From the NCBI RefSeq assembly GCF_000150275.1, contig NW_002060961.1, forward strand, positions 744,568-808,567: a stretch of DNA of 64,000 nucleotides, in the 5' to 3' direction. Origin of the DNA: Trichoplax adhaerens (lineage: Eukaryota; Placozoa; Uniplacotomia; Trichoplacea; Trichoplacidae). Position numbers and translations under genes: made by a program. Positions 12,001 through 32,638 of this stretch are shown here, piece by piece. The stretch's first letter is position 1, and every line of letters starts with the position of its first letter. The notes beneath the pieces were generated by a model, which did not search any database, was not told the origin of the DNA, and saw only the letters and a program-made list of their open reading frames with translations.

Positions 12001-14177
12001 ATAGAAAAGTTGAGTACGAGGTCGCGTTTTTTCTATAGCGATATTATTTATTTCCTGTTACAATATTGCTTTTATATATGTAGAATAAACAGTTGCAAAT
12101 TCACAGAGATAAAGCTATCATATCATCTATCAATCAATTAATACCTACGACTTCAAACGAGCATACAAAAGAAGCTCTTAATCGGATTGCGGGAACAGCA
12201 GCTAGCGATCCATCATTAAGTGGTATGCTGTTAGTCTACTGTTTTGATAACTATGGCAATAACCTTACTGTCATGCTAACTTAAAATTTTTAATAATACA
12301 GCCGCAGTGGCCGAAAAATTGCAAGATTGGGCGCTAAGATTTTCGAATATGATAAAACATAAGACGACGACTGTACAAAGTATACATAAATCAAAAGTCA
12401 AATCTAATCCAGATAATAACGTGATTAATGCTAGAAGAAATGAAGACTTGACTGATAAAATTAACAAAACTGTAGATAAAAAAAGTGTCTCCGACAGTGA
12501 TAGTAATGTCATAATAAAGACAATTAATCATACAAATCGTAGTTCCAGTGCTAAGAATTTTGCAGGAAAAGTCATGGAGACTTCTCCGGCTATTGTATCA
12601 TCAAAGAATTTATCGAAAGATGAGGTAGACGACGATTACGTATTGCCTACAAATCCGAGATGTGATCAAAGTTCTGCAGCCTTATCAGAAAAGAATAATA
12701 AAACTGAGATAAATTATGAGAGTAGAGAGTGTAAACCTGAGCAAATCGAACTAGATTCTTTAGTAATTCAGTATCAAGAGGAGAAAGCTGCCAGGTATGA
12801 TTAATGTAAACATGGTCCATAAAGTAATTATCCATGTCATTATTTTATCATTTTTATTTGTATTATACTTGCAGGCTAAAGGCCTCGTCCATCATAACTA
12901 ATCTTGAAATTGAAATAAAAAAAGTCAAAGATGACCTAAAGGTATTATACGTGCAAAACCGATATTATATGCCTTAAATTAGAATTTAAAATTGTGTTAT
13001 TTCGATCTTGCTTTCATCATTCCTAGTAGTTGTAGTAGATGTATGTTACGAATCATTGGCGTAATTATGTTAGAGCGAAATACTATTTACTATCAATCAG
13101 TATGGTTGTATTGTTGATTATTTCTGCTTCGATGTCAACCTATTTAGCAAAAAGACTATGTCGAACAAGAGCTTCGTCAGCAACTAAAATTAGTAGAAGA
13201 GTCCAGGCGTACAGAGGCTGTTAAAGAAGATTTGAAGAACTCAAGTGGCAATCGGTACAACAGAAATGAAATTCTTACCATCAATTTCGATTTTTTTTGC
13301 CTACAGTATAAATCATTCTAATAAACGTATACCACATTATGTTATAATGCGTTGATACAGTGTGCAACTATCTCTTTCTACAGTATATATGCGCGTACAA
13401 GTAATTACGGCGAACAACATTTTTTAATTGATTACAATGGCTTTAGAAATTGGAGCATGCTATAATTAATTTATTGCTCTACTTGAAATTTTGAATAGAA
13501 ATAGGAGTTTATCAAGCGCCAACAAAGATAGTCACTCTAAAAAGAATGATAAAAAGTCTAAAGTTGAAAGTAGTTGGCAAAAGAAAATGGAGCCAAATTT
13601 AGCAATTAATATATCTCATGATAGTTGCCGCTTGACTCAAGCTACGTTGGAAAAGGAGAAGGGTATGCTATTGACGCAACTTCATGAGCGACAAGATCAG
13701 CTTAGAAATGCCCGACAGGAATTTGAAGTCTATAGGCATCAAAATCAGACGGAAATATCAAGAATGAAAAAAGAAATAGAATCGTTAAAATGTAACATTT
13801 CATCACAGCAAGAAAAGAATATTAAATTAGAAAATGATTTAAAATCTGAAACTCGAATAAAAATGGATATGTTTGAGCATATGGGAATCGCAAAGCATGA
13901 AAAAGAACTCATTGAAGCCCAATTGCAGAAGCGTGACAGAGAAATTACGGCACTGAGAGCAGAGATGGTTGAATTAATGGCAGTAGGTAGTATACTGCAA
14001 CCATCCAATGGTGTCACCAATTTTGGATCGACCGAAATTTCGCCGATAGTTACAGCGAGTCCGCATTTTATTGGCCATCATCGTCCTATGATGGTTGATT
14101 CATTGCAATCGAATACTCACGATTCAAATCGATATCCGTCTGGTGTTACAGGCCATATTGAAAAAGATCGCAAGTAG
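9021..14177 (+). CDS. MACO1: Macoilin (multi-pass ER membrane coiled-coil protein)
   Basis: Exons: 9021-9109, 10365-10506, 11420-11546, 11670-11787, 11886-11952, 12084-12222, 12302-12794, 12875-12941, 13148-13254 and 13499-14177. They total 2028 nt, or 675 aa; human macoilin is about 664. The start MKRRTAEVSKVRRSVKKTRI parallels the family N-terminus. Residues about 31-160 hold several hydrophobic segments with family signatures (NFRFEFLWPVWLL, LKYQG, FTASTY, FVYNEA). Residues 229-391 (exon 7) are a polar, poorly conserved, Ser/Lys/Asp-rich linker. Residues 393-640 are coiled coil, with the conserved EQELRQQ, RIKMDMF and ALRAEMVELMAV stretches. Family knowledge: macoilin resides in rough-ER and neuronal membranes and modulates neuronal excitability in nematodes. 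All introns are GT-AG and the phases close exactly. The first ATG in this frame is used. It is followed by an in-frame consensus donor (GAG|GTAAGT at 9042) that must be skipped to retain the conserved N-terminus. Confidence 0.95.
9110..10364 (+). other. Macoilin intron 1 (1255 bp)
   Basis: The intron has donor GTGAGT and acceptor ATAG. Apart from scattered TACTGTA words (about 9488-9505) it is plain AT-rich sequence. I see no nested gene or repeat. Confidence 0.7.
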
Positions 14178-14400
14178 TGACTTTGTTAATTTATATTTGA
14201 ATTAGCAGTCGATAAGTTATCCTGTTTTATTAATACTCGAAGTTTATGTGATAATGACTCCTAAAAGGTTTATTGAGATTGCTATTATGTGTACGTATGT
14301 CCTTATGTACAAATGTGAGCTAAATTGAACGATTTTAATTCAATCAATACCATGAGGATTAAGAATATAACAAGATTATGTATTCTTACCATTGTCTACT

Positions 14401-14406
14401 AATAAA
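14401..14406 (+). terminator. Probable polyadenylation signal of macoilin
   Basis: This is the canonical hexamer AATAAA, 224 bp downstream of the macoilin stop codon at 14177, followed by T-rich sequence at about 14425-14450. The placement fits a 3' UTR end, but no cleavage site can be read from sequence alone. Confidence 0.45.
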
Positions 14407-14529
14407 AATATGCGACTATCGATGTATTATTGTATTTATTTATTATTTGTTTGTAGGATATGTTGCTTGGCAATACATGTTTGCTGTTCAGTTATGGTTT
14501 ACTGAATTAGTGATATGCCACTGTGATGT

Positions 14530-15185
14530 GTAGGGTATTTGTACAGTATGTGCAGCAGTGTTGTACAGTCAATGCTGCAGTAAGTTCTCGAACATGCACT
14601 GTTGTACAATGTCCAGGACCGTGTACTTGCAGTAGTCATTAATAATTTCATTCAATCGTTTGTGTCTAGTCGAATCAGTAACCTGTGAAAAGTGCATTTA
14701 TTCAAGAGGTCCCAGCTTGAAATCATGCATTTCAAGTTTTCAACTGTAGAAATCGTGATCCCTTCCCCTTTCCAGATCCTCGATCAAAGGGATAGAAAGA
14801 GTTTATGGATTAATCTTTGCGAAGTACTGGCTTGACAGTGTTGTATTGGAGTTGGATGATATAGCGTACCAGTTTAGTCGTATCGAGATTGGCTTGAAGG
14901 ACTACAGTACTTGAAACGTTGCACTGTACTGTAGAGTCTACAGTGTACACTGTACAGTACAGTACTGTACAGTAGACCAAGGTCCAGACCACAATACAGT
15001 ACAGTACCTCCAACTGTACACTGTCCAGTACTGTACAGTATGTCCAGAGTCTGGTAGTCTGGTACATGTCCTTATTGTCCTACCCATGGATTTCTACCAA
15101 TCAGTAGTGTTCTGTACTGCAAGTCCGTACAGTGTACAGTACATACTGTCCATCTTTCACTCCGGCGCATGTGAAACCGTACTGT
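14530..15185. repeat. Palindromic TACAGTA/TACTGTA repeat cluster B
   Basis: Loose copies begin at about 14540. The dense core is 14900-15046, with a second patch at 15115-15185. Around 14935-14978 a GTCTAC ... GTAGAC pair brackets tandem GTACAGT/GTACTGT words, giving an imperfect hairpin. The cluster lies between the macoilin 3' end and the RSK start codon, ending about 250 bp upstream of the latter. An 85-codon minus-strand open frame (14810-15067) is a repeat by-product. Confidence 0.8.
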
Positions 15186-15438
15186 AGCCTTGTTGTCAAT
15201 CAGTTCGCTTCAGTCCGTCACACACTCAGACTGATTGGTTGCACTCGAGCACGTCGGTCGGTACAGGTCATCCCATCCCCCTCACGTCATTCAGCCCACG
15301 GTTGAAGCATCCAGCGAACGAGCCAACCACTATTGGCCAAAAGACAAGTCCAAAGAGAGGAAAAAAAAATCAGTTCCATTGGCGCTTTCCTTTTGCCATT
15401 TTTTCAGTCCATTTTTCAAGACGAATTGAATTGATAGT
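15186..15438 (+). promoter_or_regulatory. RSK 5' flank / 5' UTR region (inferred)
   Basis: About 250 bp of comparatively GC-rich sequence sit directly before the RSK ATG. They contain several out-of-frame short open frames but no TATA box I can place with confidence. The context immediately before the start is TGATAGTATGC. The assignment as promoter or 5' UTR rests on position only. Confidence 0.35.
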
Positions 15439-24838
<9,400 letters not shown>

Positions 24839-26369
24839 CATGTTATATCAAAATATCTACGGAGGTTTTATTTATTTCGTTGAGTGTAATTGTTATATAT
24901 GTTTTCGAGATATAAATTCTCAGACAATGGATGATGATGGAATTTTGAATAGGAAATTGAAGTGTTATTTTAAAATTAATTTTATTTGTAATAGCAAAAC
25001 AAGCGTAACGTAGTTTTAAATGACTTTTTATTAACGCAAATTATAACAGAACTAACATAACACACAAGTGGTCATGCTTGCCGATATAATTTAATATCGA
25101 ACTTTTTTTTACAGTTTTGATCTGCTATAATTACTGTTTAAGACATGCGTTCAGCAATAGTAAAATTTTTTGATGTCGTTATTTATCTGCTAATATTCGG
25201 ACTCCTTGTAAATGCTTTTGCTCGTTTGGCATACTGCATTGATTAAGTTAGATAATAACACATTATGAAATTATAATTTCTGTTGTAGATTGCAATTGTA
25301 GTACGAGATCGCACTTTGCAAGTAATTTTCTGATAGTGAACAAATTTGTCCTTACTATCTGTTGATAAATAATAAGTACATAGTTAATGGATATCTAAAT
25401 GCTATATAGAGTCCACTGATGGGACGCTCTTGACATTATTGTGAACTGCTGAATTATTTTTTAATCTTTACATTTGCGACCTAGGTAGCATTTATGATTA
25501 ACGTTATATTGCTAAGCGTCAATCACAGTATTTAGTTTTGGAAAAAGCGCATAATTAATTAACTATGCAAGACTTGAGATCTTGCATAATAGTTACGGCC
25601 AATTCGGTGATCGGTGTTTGCTAAAGACTTTATTACAAAAAGGATTGTCATCGCTATTCCGGTCATAAGTGTTAATAATTGCTTTCAATTGAGAAGCAAT
25701 TGTGCATCTACAGGTGATAGAGATTGTTAGTTTTTTAACATATGAAAAGGAAGCAATTATGTTTTAAAAAACCTTGGTTTTTGCATAGCTAAGTCTATGC
25801 ACGTACAGGTAAACGAATATATAAACATGGGTGTATGTTAATTAAAAGTAACGACCAAAAATGCGAAAAATAAAAAATACCTGTAAGTTTAATACTTGGT
25901 TGTTATCGAATTTGCGCTTAACTGTAATATGAGTATAAAACACTGAAAAAATTGGATCGTTGACTGTGCTATTCAATACTAAGGGCAATGGTGAATACAT
26001 AATACGCAGGAAAGTGTCATGAATTTCAGTACAGAAAGAAATATAACTTTCTGGTGTATTATTACAGTTACGAAGATATAATAAGCCAGTTTCTACAATT
26101 GATAATTATAATGATTACGAGAATAAAATGAGCCAGTTTAGAATGATCCATCACCTCTTCAATCGCAATGTTATTTCTGTTTAAACCTTCCAAATTTCAT
26201 AAAAGATCCAACTAGTAAGAAATATGAAGTTGAGGAAAAACAGAAAGTAAAAAATGCTATCCTTCTAATGACTGCAGAATTATGAACGATAACCATTGTG
26301 TATGAACTGAATTCCTATAATACTATTGATCACTTATATGATACTTATTAAAGCATCAACCTTAAATTA
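24839..26369. other. Convergent intergenic region between RSK and spermine synthase
   Basis: Both flanking genes end here, so both 3' UTRs must lie in these 1.5 kb. An AATAAA on the plus strand at 25869-25874 and its complement TTTATT at 25629-25634 are possible polyadenylation signals, but both are far from the stop codons and nothing singles them out. I see no further gene. Confidence 0.5.
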
Positions 26370-29300
26370 CTAGATATCTACTGCAGCAATAAAAAAATGA
26401 TAACGCTTTTTATTTATTTTTGGATACAATTCAAGGTAAGAAGGAACGCAAACGGTTTCTTTTCTGAAATCGACTTTTCTACTTAATTTTTGCAGCTGTT
26501 CTTCGTAAAGTTTAAGAGCATGGACATTATTTGCACCATTTCCCTAAAAATTAAATACGAGTTAACAATAAAAGCTGGTTGAAGTCGTACTGATACGATG
26601 ATGTATACATCTATATACGGTACCTGAGTAAAATAGCGTCCAGTTTCCGAGAGGACATCCATTGATAATTGTAGTATTAGACGTAGAAAATCCCATTGAG
26701 ATCCTAACTCATGATATACATATCTAGGTTAGTACAGCTACCTGCTCAACATGGAGACAACAGCGATATTTAGAAATTGAAAAATAAAACCTTGAGGAGT
26801 AGTTGAAACAGGGATAGCAGTCAGATCATTGATGACATAATCAAACACCTTTCCTTCACTTGCATACTTTTTCAGTATCGGAACACAATCTTCAACAATA
26901 ACCTATCAAGAAAGTCGCCATCCTTAAGGAAAAAGCTACGAAAGTGGCTAATGCGCACATTTTCATGTTTAACTGAATCTGTAAAGTTTCATAATACTGA
27001 TTGATAGGTGTGAATATCTAATTTTTATTCTATTGTGATACCTACCTTGTAATTTGGCCCTTCCAGTGAATCCATAGCATTTTCACATATACCACGTAAA
27101 TGTTTAATAGCAGCATCAATAACTACCTGATCAATTTAAGAAACGTTAAGGGGCGTAATTTCCGAGGCATTTGTGTTCTATTTAACTGCGACGTACGCGA
27201 GCTAACGTTATTTCTTACGATAAGCTGTATTTTAAATACTCTTTAAAAGTAAAAAAAAATAATGAAAGATATTTCCACCATCGTCACATATTTTGGCGAT
27301 TGTTTCAGCAACTCATTGAGAATACCTCCATCGCCTCCACCTAAGTACAGTAATAAGTATACATATTAACAGCAAGAAAAATATCTTGGCAATGGCAATT
27401 AATCAATTAATTAATTAGTTGAACAAGTCTGTTTACCAAGAATGAGGACAGTTTTATCAGTATAATCTTGGGTATCATTTCCAGTTATAGCCTTAGTATA
27501 GGCAATGTCGCTCTCTGCTAAATCTGAAAATATAGTATATACAGCACAATTGAAAACATGAACTTTAAGAGCCATTATCAATTTGGAGCTACAGGATGAA
27601 TTTGACATTGAAGATCAATTTCGATATGAGTATATAGCTACAGTGAACCTACTTGGGTCGTCGTCCAGTAGAAGCATATTTCCATATTGTGGTGAATGAC
27701 AAATTTTAACATTTTGGAATTGGGTATCTACATTTACCACTACTCTATAATTGTATGAAGATACAAAGTATATAATAACGTGGTAGTGAAACATAATTAT
27801 AGCAGAATTAGTATTACACACGAGGTCTATAAACTCCCTAGGTAATTACAAAATTTAATCCTATACCGTATTGCCGTATAAATACGCGTAATTACTTCAA
27901 AACTAGTTCGTATGGTGACTGATGCATTTTTTCTGTTTTTATACGCAAGTAACTACAATTTATAAGAATAAACGAACTTGTCAAAGTCATATTCGACGAG
28001 TCTATTATCACAAGTAGGAACATAAATATCCAAATCTCGGCATCGTTGAATTGCAGGGTAGCTATTTTAATCAATAAAAATAAATAATATTAACCCTAAT
28101 CCTATTGTTGAGTCAACAAGAACTTATGCGTAAGTAATCTACCTTTTACTGTTTCCTTGAAACAAAGATTTGATTTCACGTTCATCCTAGCATGGTAATA
28201 ACATAGATATAATATAGTTACATTGGACAATCGCTCCACAATTACGTAATTCATAATAATTTTAACCATGTATAGCGCAATGTAATCACTAATTAGTTCT
28301 AGGACAAGTATTGTTTACGCATATGTAGTTTTGTTTATAGTACTACTGTATATCAATGGAGATAGGACAGGTGTAATCTGAGGTATATAAATCTCTACTG
28401 TAAGCTGATTTGTTACTAGCCACTGGAATTCTTCTAGTCCTTTCGAGATGGACTATATCATATGGATCGCTTGTATTAACACTGGTCAAATGTATACAAA
28501 TTCTATCATTTTAGGATATCAATTGAAGAGTATATTCTTCGTACTATGTAAGCAAATGACTGACTATTGTACACCTATTAGAGAGCTTCTATATAGCTAT
28601 AACACTACCACAACTAAGATGCATCATACCGCATACAGGTACTGTAAATGCGAACTATTTGATAAGTTCACTAATGGATACATCTATTTTCGATATTACT
28701 GTAACGATTTACTCACAGTAACATTCTTCCCGTTTAATTTTATTACTATTTATCACTGCTTTTATTACAAATTATTTTAGCATCAGAAATGGATTTAAAA
28801 AAAGAGTAGCGCTTCCATTGTAATATCATTACAATCTTACGTCTTCGCTAAAAGTGATTGTTTTCCCGTCAGGTAGCGGTTTAGTTATATCCACAGTAAT
28901 TCGGTTGATATCCTGGTAGAGTCGAATGACCGCATGGCTATCAAGGAATAAGAGTAAGTATAAAGTAAGAAGACGGATTTGGTGATGCAATGTTTGTTTA
29001 GACAGAGCAAATTGTAAGTTTGTACACAATAATAAGATCGATAAAATTCGATTGCATTTTTGACGTATTAGCAGTCAATCTTAAGCGAGCATATCTTAGT
29101 AATAGGACGTAGGCGAGGATAGCTAAAAACATGCACGTACACATGCTCATGTAACGACTATTTTATAAAACGTGTTAGTATTTTGCATCGACTATCATTA
29201 TTGTCGACAGTAGGAAGAGGTCATGAAGCTAAGATTAGCTTCTATGACCGCAAGTAATTTTATCGTCTCGTCATGACGATGTTTTTACGGTAATACGAAT

Positions 29301-30556
29301 CCTTTAGTGTGTCGGTTGGAGTATCGTACAATGATATTTCCGTCGATTGTTAGCAATAATCATCATCTTTTCTCCTAGACGTGTCTTGACTGTTATATTG
29401 ATCTCCAAATATAAAGAAGAAGTAGTAGAATAGTTGGTTTACTGTACTGTATCTAGCCAGTACGTAGTTGTTATCATCCCATGCACTACTTTGTAGCTAT
29501 ACTACTGTACTTCTAATTTGAATTATTATTATTTGGTCGATGATATCCAAAATACGCTATTTGAATAATTATAATCGATAACGATTGAGAAAAGTTTTGA
29601 CTAGAGTGATATATTATCCAGTAGTATGGCCAGGCCAGTTCATGATTTTGATAGATTGCATCAGTTGAGTCTAGCTTGCACGTGAAGGTGTCAAGTTGTG
29701 AATAATGATATTCATTGCATCCATTCAACACAATAAACTACTTTGAACATATTGCATCAGCAGTAGGTCTAACGTGCTTTTCATGTACAAGTGTTGACAA
29801 CTCCCAAATCGCGAACTACCGTACTGTGCAATATTGCATATACACGAGAATACAAGGTGATGGGACGAAATAAATTTCGAACATTTCGAGCCCATGTTGA
29901 GGCTATTTCCATCCTGGATGGAATGACCACTTGTTGCATGCAATCAGCTTATTGGTGTGCAATGTGTTGTACACAGGAGTGAATCAACTAGTTTATCCAG
30001 TGGACATTGCTACTTTTACTCGTATCCCTACAATATTGACATCACTTTCCTATTAAGCGATTGTACTACTATTCCTGTTGACTTATTTTATTATCATATT
30101 GCTCTTGTCATTTTGTCTAGCGCTCATTTGAATAGCTGTTGGCGTTTAGTATATATGTTGCAGTTTTAACCATAACATGTATACGTCCGTCAGCAGATTT
30201 ATAACTACAATACAGTATAGGGATCAATTTGGAAGGGCAATCATAGAATTAGACGAGCGCACCGGCGGTAGTTTATGTCCAAGCCATTTCTTCAACTGCC
30301 ATAACGTTGTTTTAGCTATGATCGTTGTGATAAAACAAATTATCATCGATTCATGCCTTATTCCTAGTTTAGCTCACCTACGATCAGGACCAGTCCACAC
30401 CAAGAGTTGACCATGGGGTAATGGCGATGAACATACTAAATTGAAATCTTTCTGCTTCATAAACTGACTAGCATCAGCAATGAATGCTTCGGGTGTTAAT
30501 GAAGTTTGAATGGATCGAAAATCAAACATATAATGCAAGACTTTGTCGTCGGCCAT
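26370..30556 (-). CDS. SMS: Spermine synthase
   Basis: Exons in transcript order: 30556-30378, 28937-28841, 28186-28143, 28061-27978, 27744-27653, 27523-27437, 27340-27273, 27135-27046, 26902-26791, 26703-26624, 26543-26370. Total 1107 nt, 368 aa; human SMS has 366. The enzyme transfers an aminopropyl group from decarboxylated S-adenosylmethionine to spermidine in the cytosol. Residues 1-106 are the divergent N-terminal domain typical of animal SMS, with a linker to about 120. The central region carries NRLVEYDFD and [12 protein letters not shown]. The nucleotide-binding loop GGGDGG is 195-200 (acidic residue Asp198), and the catalytic-type Asp273 lies in DYVINDLTA. The end carries LYEEQLQKL and CVPSYLEL, followed by a lysine-rich tail (about 353-368) unlike the vertebrate terminus. 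Ten introns: nine GT-AG, one apparently U12-type (27136-27272). A YLEL-type end rather than a spermidine-synthase end supports SMS over SRM. Confidence 0.95.
27136..27272 (-). other. Probable U12-type AT-AA intron in spermine synthase
   Basis: Read on the minus strand, this intron starts ATATCTTTC, one base from the U12 donor consensus ATATCCTTT, and has no GT alternative that keeps the protein. Near its 3' end is CCCCTTAAC (minus strand 27153-27145), close to the U12 branch-site consensus TTCCTTAAC. The branch A is 10 nt before the junction. Joining at ...CTTAA|ATTGATCAG gives MVE-IDQVVID, matching MVEIDQMVID of the human enzyme exactly in phase. The alternative AG acceptor nine bases downstream would delete the conserved residues IDQ. 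Confidence 0.7.
28187..28840 (-). other. Spermine synthase intron 2 (654 bp)
   Basis: This GT-AG intron separates exons 2 and 3. A 110-codon plus-strand open frame (28448-28780) lies inside it. Its composition is Y/F/I/T-rich and it has no recognisable features, so I treat it as chance. Confidence 0.6.
28938..30377 (-). other. Spermine synthase intron 1 (1440 bp)
   Basis: The donor is GTGAGC after codon position 2 of residue 60 and the acceptor is GATAG. The part from about 29400 to 30350 is less AT-rich than most introns and keeps several overlapping 60-77 codon frames open on both strands, none supported. It belongs to the compositionally distinct zone that ends in cluster C. Confidence 0.6.
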
Positions 30557-30668
30557 GCTGCTGTCTGACAGATGGAAAGTTGCCTAGTGCGGTTCTACCA
30601 CTTGATGGTTTTGCTAGACTGGTCCAGTCTACAGTCTTGATTTTTCCACTGTAGCTATTTGCAATACA

Positions 30669-30776
30669 TTGTACTGTACAGTACAGTACAGTACTGTGGA
30701 TGACCATACTGTACACTGTACAGTACTGTACTGTACTGTACTGTACATTGCCCTGTGCGGTACAGTACTGTACACG
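30669..30776. repeat. Palindromic TACAGTA/TACTGTA repeat cluster C
   Basis: These 108 bp are almost entirely GTAC-spaced words: GTACTGTACAGTACAGTAC, then GTACACTGTACAGTACTGTA with three further ACTGT units, then GCGGTACAGTACTGTACACG. The cluster begins 113 bp upstream of the spermine synthase start codon (minus strand), placing it in the 5' UTR or core promoter. The phrase CAGTACTGTAC(AC)GGTGG is shared with cluster A at about 4839. Confidence 0.85.
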
Positions 30777-30787
30777 GTGGAACTCGA

Positions 30788-30836
30788 GGTCTTGATGGTC
30801 CGGTCCGGTCCGGACCTGGGCCAGACCTTCAAGACC
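30788..30836. repeat. GC-rich hairpin with tandem GGTCC units
   Basis: GGTCTTGA at 30788-30795 pairs with TCAAGACC at 30829-30836, and GGTC at 30797-30800 with GACC at 30824-30827. The loop contains three tandem GGTCC units closing in the palindrome GGTCCGGACC. This is among the most GC-rich patches in the window. It lies about 230 bp upstream of the spermine synthase start codon. Confidence 0.65.
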
Positions 30837-31303
30837 TTCTTTAGCCGCGCTCTAGAGTCTGGGTGAAACAAGGCAACCGTCTGTACTGCAGTCCATCGGA
30901 AGACTTACACTGCGACCGGATGGACATTGGACAGCCTGACGCAGGACCATGGCCACTCTTTGCTTTAACGATGGCTTGAAATTGATTTTCTTTTACGGAC
31001 AAGTCTAGGCCCACAAACAAAGTTGAAGGTTGGAGTTCTATGAAGATGTTGAATTCTACAACAGGGTGCCTTGAATTGAAACCGGAAATGACACTCTTAT
31101 TCTACATTATGAATAATCAGCAACTGCGTGATTAACCGCAATCGATAGGTTACCGTCAATGCTGAGAAATACCAATTCATTTCGTCCATTATCTAACTTG
31201 ACTTCTAGTGCTCCAGGATGATGAGTTCGAAGGCATGTCGGGGAAGGTTTAGGCTTTAGTTTTAGTCAGGAATTTATTACTTATTTTGTAGCTAGAAAAC
31301 CTT

Positions 31304-31320
31304 CTCTCTCTCTCTCTCTC
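31304..31320. repeat. CT dinucleotide microsatellite
   Basis: About eight CT units run without interruption at the boundary between the spermine synthase upstream zone and the gene desert. Confidence 0.9.
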
Positions 31321-32617
31321 TTCGCATAACGCTCCTCTTGGAGGACTAGCCGATCAAAAAGCGCGACTACAGTCGATAGAGCATTTTACTGGTACAGGCG
31401 TGGAAGTGAAGACACTGACATAAAAACACATTAGCTGTGGTTATTCTCAGATTGAAACCAATATCAATTTATGTTATACTATACTTTAAACTGCGTTAGA
31501 GCACACACATCACGATGTGACCTTTCAGCTCTCTTATCAATGACCAAGATGTCAATGAATTTTACAATTTTCCTAGCAAATGTTCTTTTAGCTGTTATAA
31601 ATATTATACTTTTAGTTGGCTACTATTCAAGACAATTCATCTGAGATTGACTTTAATATAATTTCTCAATGTTGGACAGAACTTTGCTTCAGTGCAAATA
31701 CACGAGCGCAAAGCTCGTAAACTAGTAGAAAATCAATAACTAGTCAGCGCTCATCTGTCGTAAAATTCTACCGTCATGAAGAATTCTGAATTTCAAATGA
31801 AATAATTGCAAAATATTATAGACCTAGTTTCATTAAACAAAAAATTTGCAGACAGAAACAGCATTTCCATGTGTCAAATCAACATCATTATCAACGTTAA
31901 TACACGCCAAAATCATTTTGAATTTTGTTAATAAGCACTTTATTCGTAGGTAGTATAAGAAAGCTAACTACTCTTCCATTGAAAAGCAAGATGCTAAGAT
32001 TTATTTTTTTTATTTTAGTTTCTATAACGAGTAGTTTAATATGAGCACCAAGCTAAGTACGTTTTGTAAAACTTTTGTCTTGCGAAAGATCCTTGCGAAA
32101 TAGCAGAATGAAATGAATATAGCCTATTAAATCCATACATTGTACCAAAAAGTAATGCAAAAATACTGAAAAACCAATACAGCTCATGATCTAAGATCTA
32201 CGGTTAATTGCTGGCTTAAAAATAAATTTCTTTGGCATTAAACACTCGCATATAGTATTCTCAAATCTTGAATTAAGGTCAAATTCTTAATTCCCTATGA
32301 ATATTAGTTACATTTCAATTTATCGACGCATTGATATTTAAAATTAGCTCTATATGCTAATATACTTTTGTTACGGAGTAACTTTTGCGTAGCTGTCTTA
32401 ACACAGATTCCATAAGATAGCTTATCTAGGACAGTATTTACACCAATTGATCCATAATATTTTACATGCTCTTAATAGATAATTGCATACTTGTATAGTA
32501 TTATCTATAAACTGATAATTAATGTTTATGTAGATTTTCTATAAATTAACTGGCTTTTTAATAAAGTTTGGGTCCAGTTATATATCTAAGAGAGATTAGT
32601 GGTGTTTACTGTTCCTC

Positions 32618-32638
32618 CTGACGATAGGCGATCGTCAG
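32618..32638. repeat. Short perfect hairpin
   Basis: CTGACGAT (32618-32625) and ATCGTCAG (32631-32638) form a perfect 8-bp stem around AGGCG. An outer CCTCCT (32614-32619) has a complement AGGAGG at 32669-32674 but overlaps the inner stem. No function is inferred. Confidence 0.5.

Noticed and set aside
27046-27135. Conventional AG acceptor (CAG|GTAGTT) for spermine synthase exon 8
   Set aside because: It would pair a non-GT donor with an AG acceptor and delete the conserved residues IDQ. The AT-AA U12 reading explains donor, branch site and protein together.
28448-28780. 110-codon plus-strand frame in spermine synthase intron 2
   Set aside because: It has Y/F/I/T-rich composition expected of AT-rich DNA, no domain, and lies antisense inside an intron between well-supported exons.
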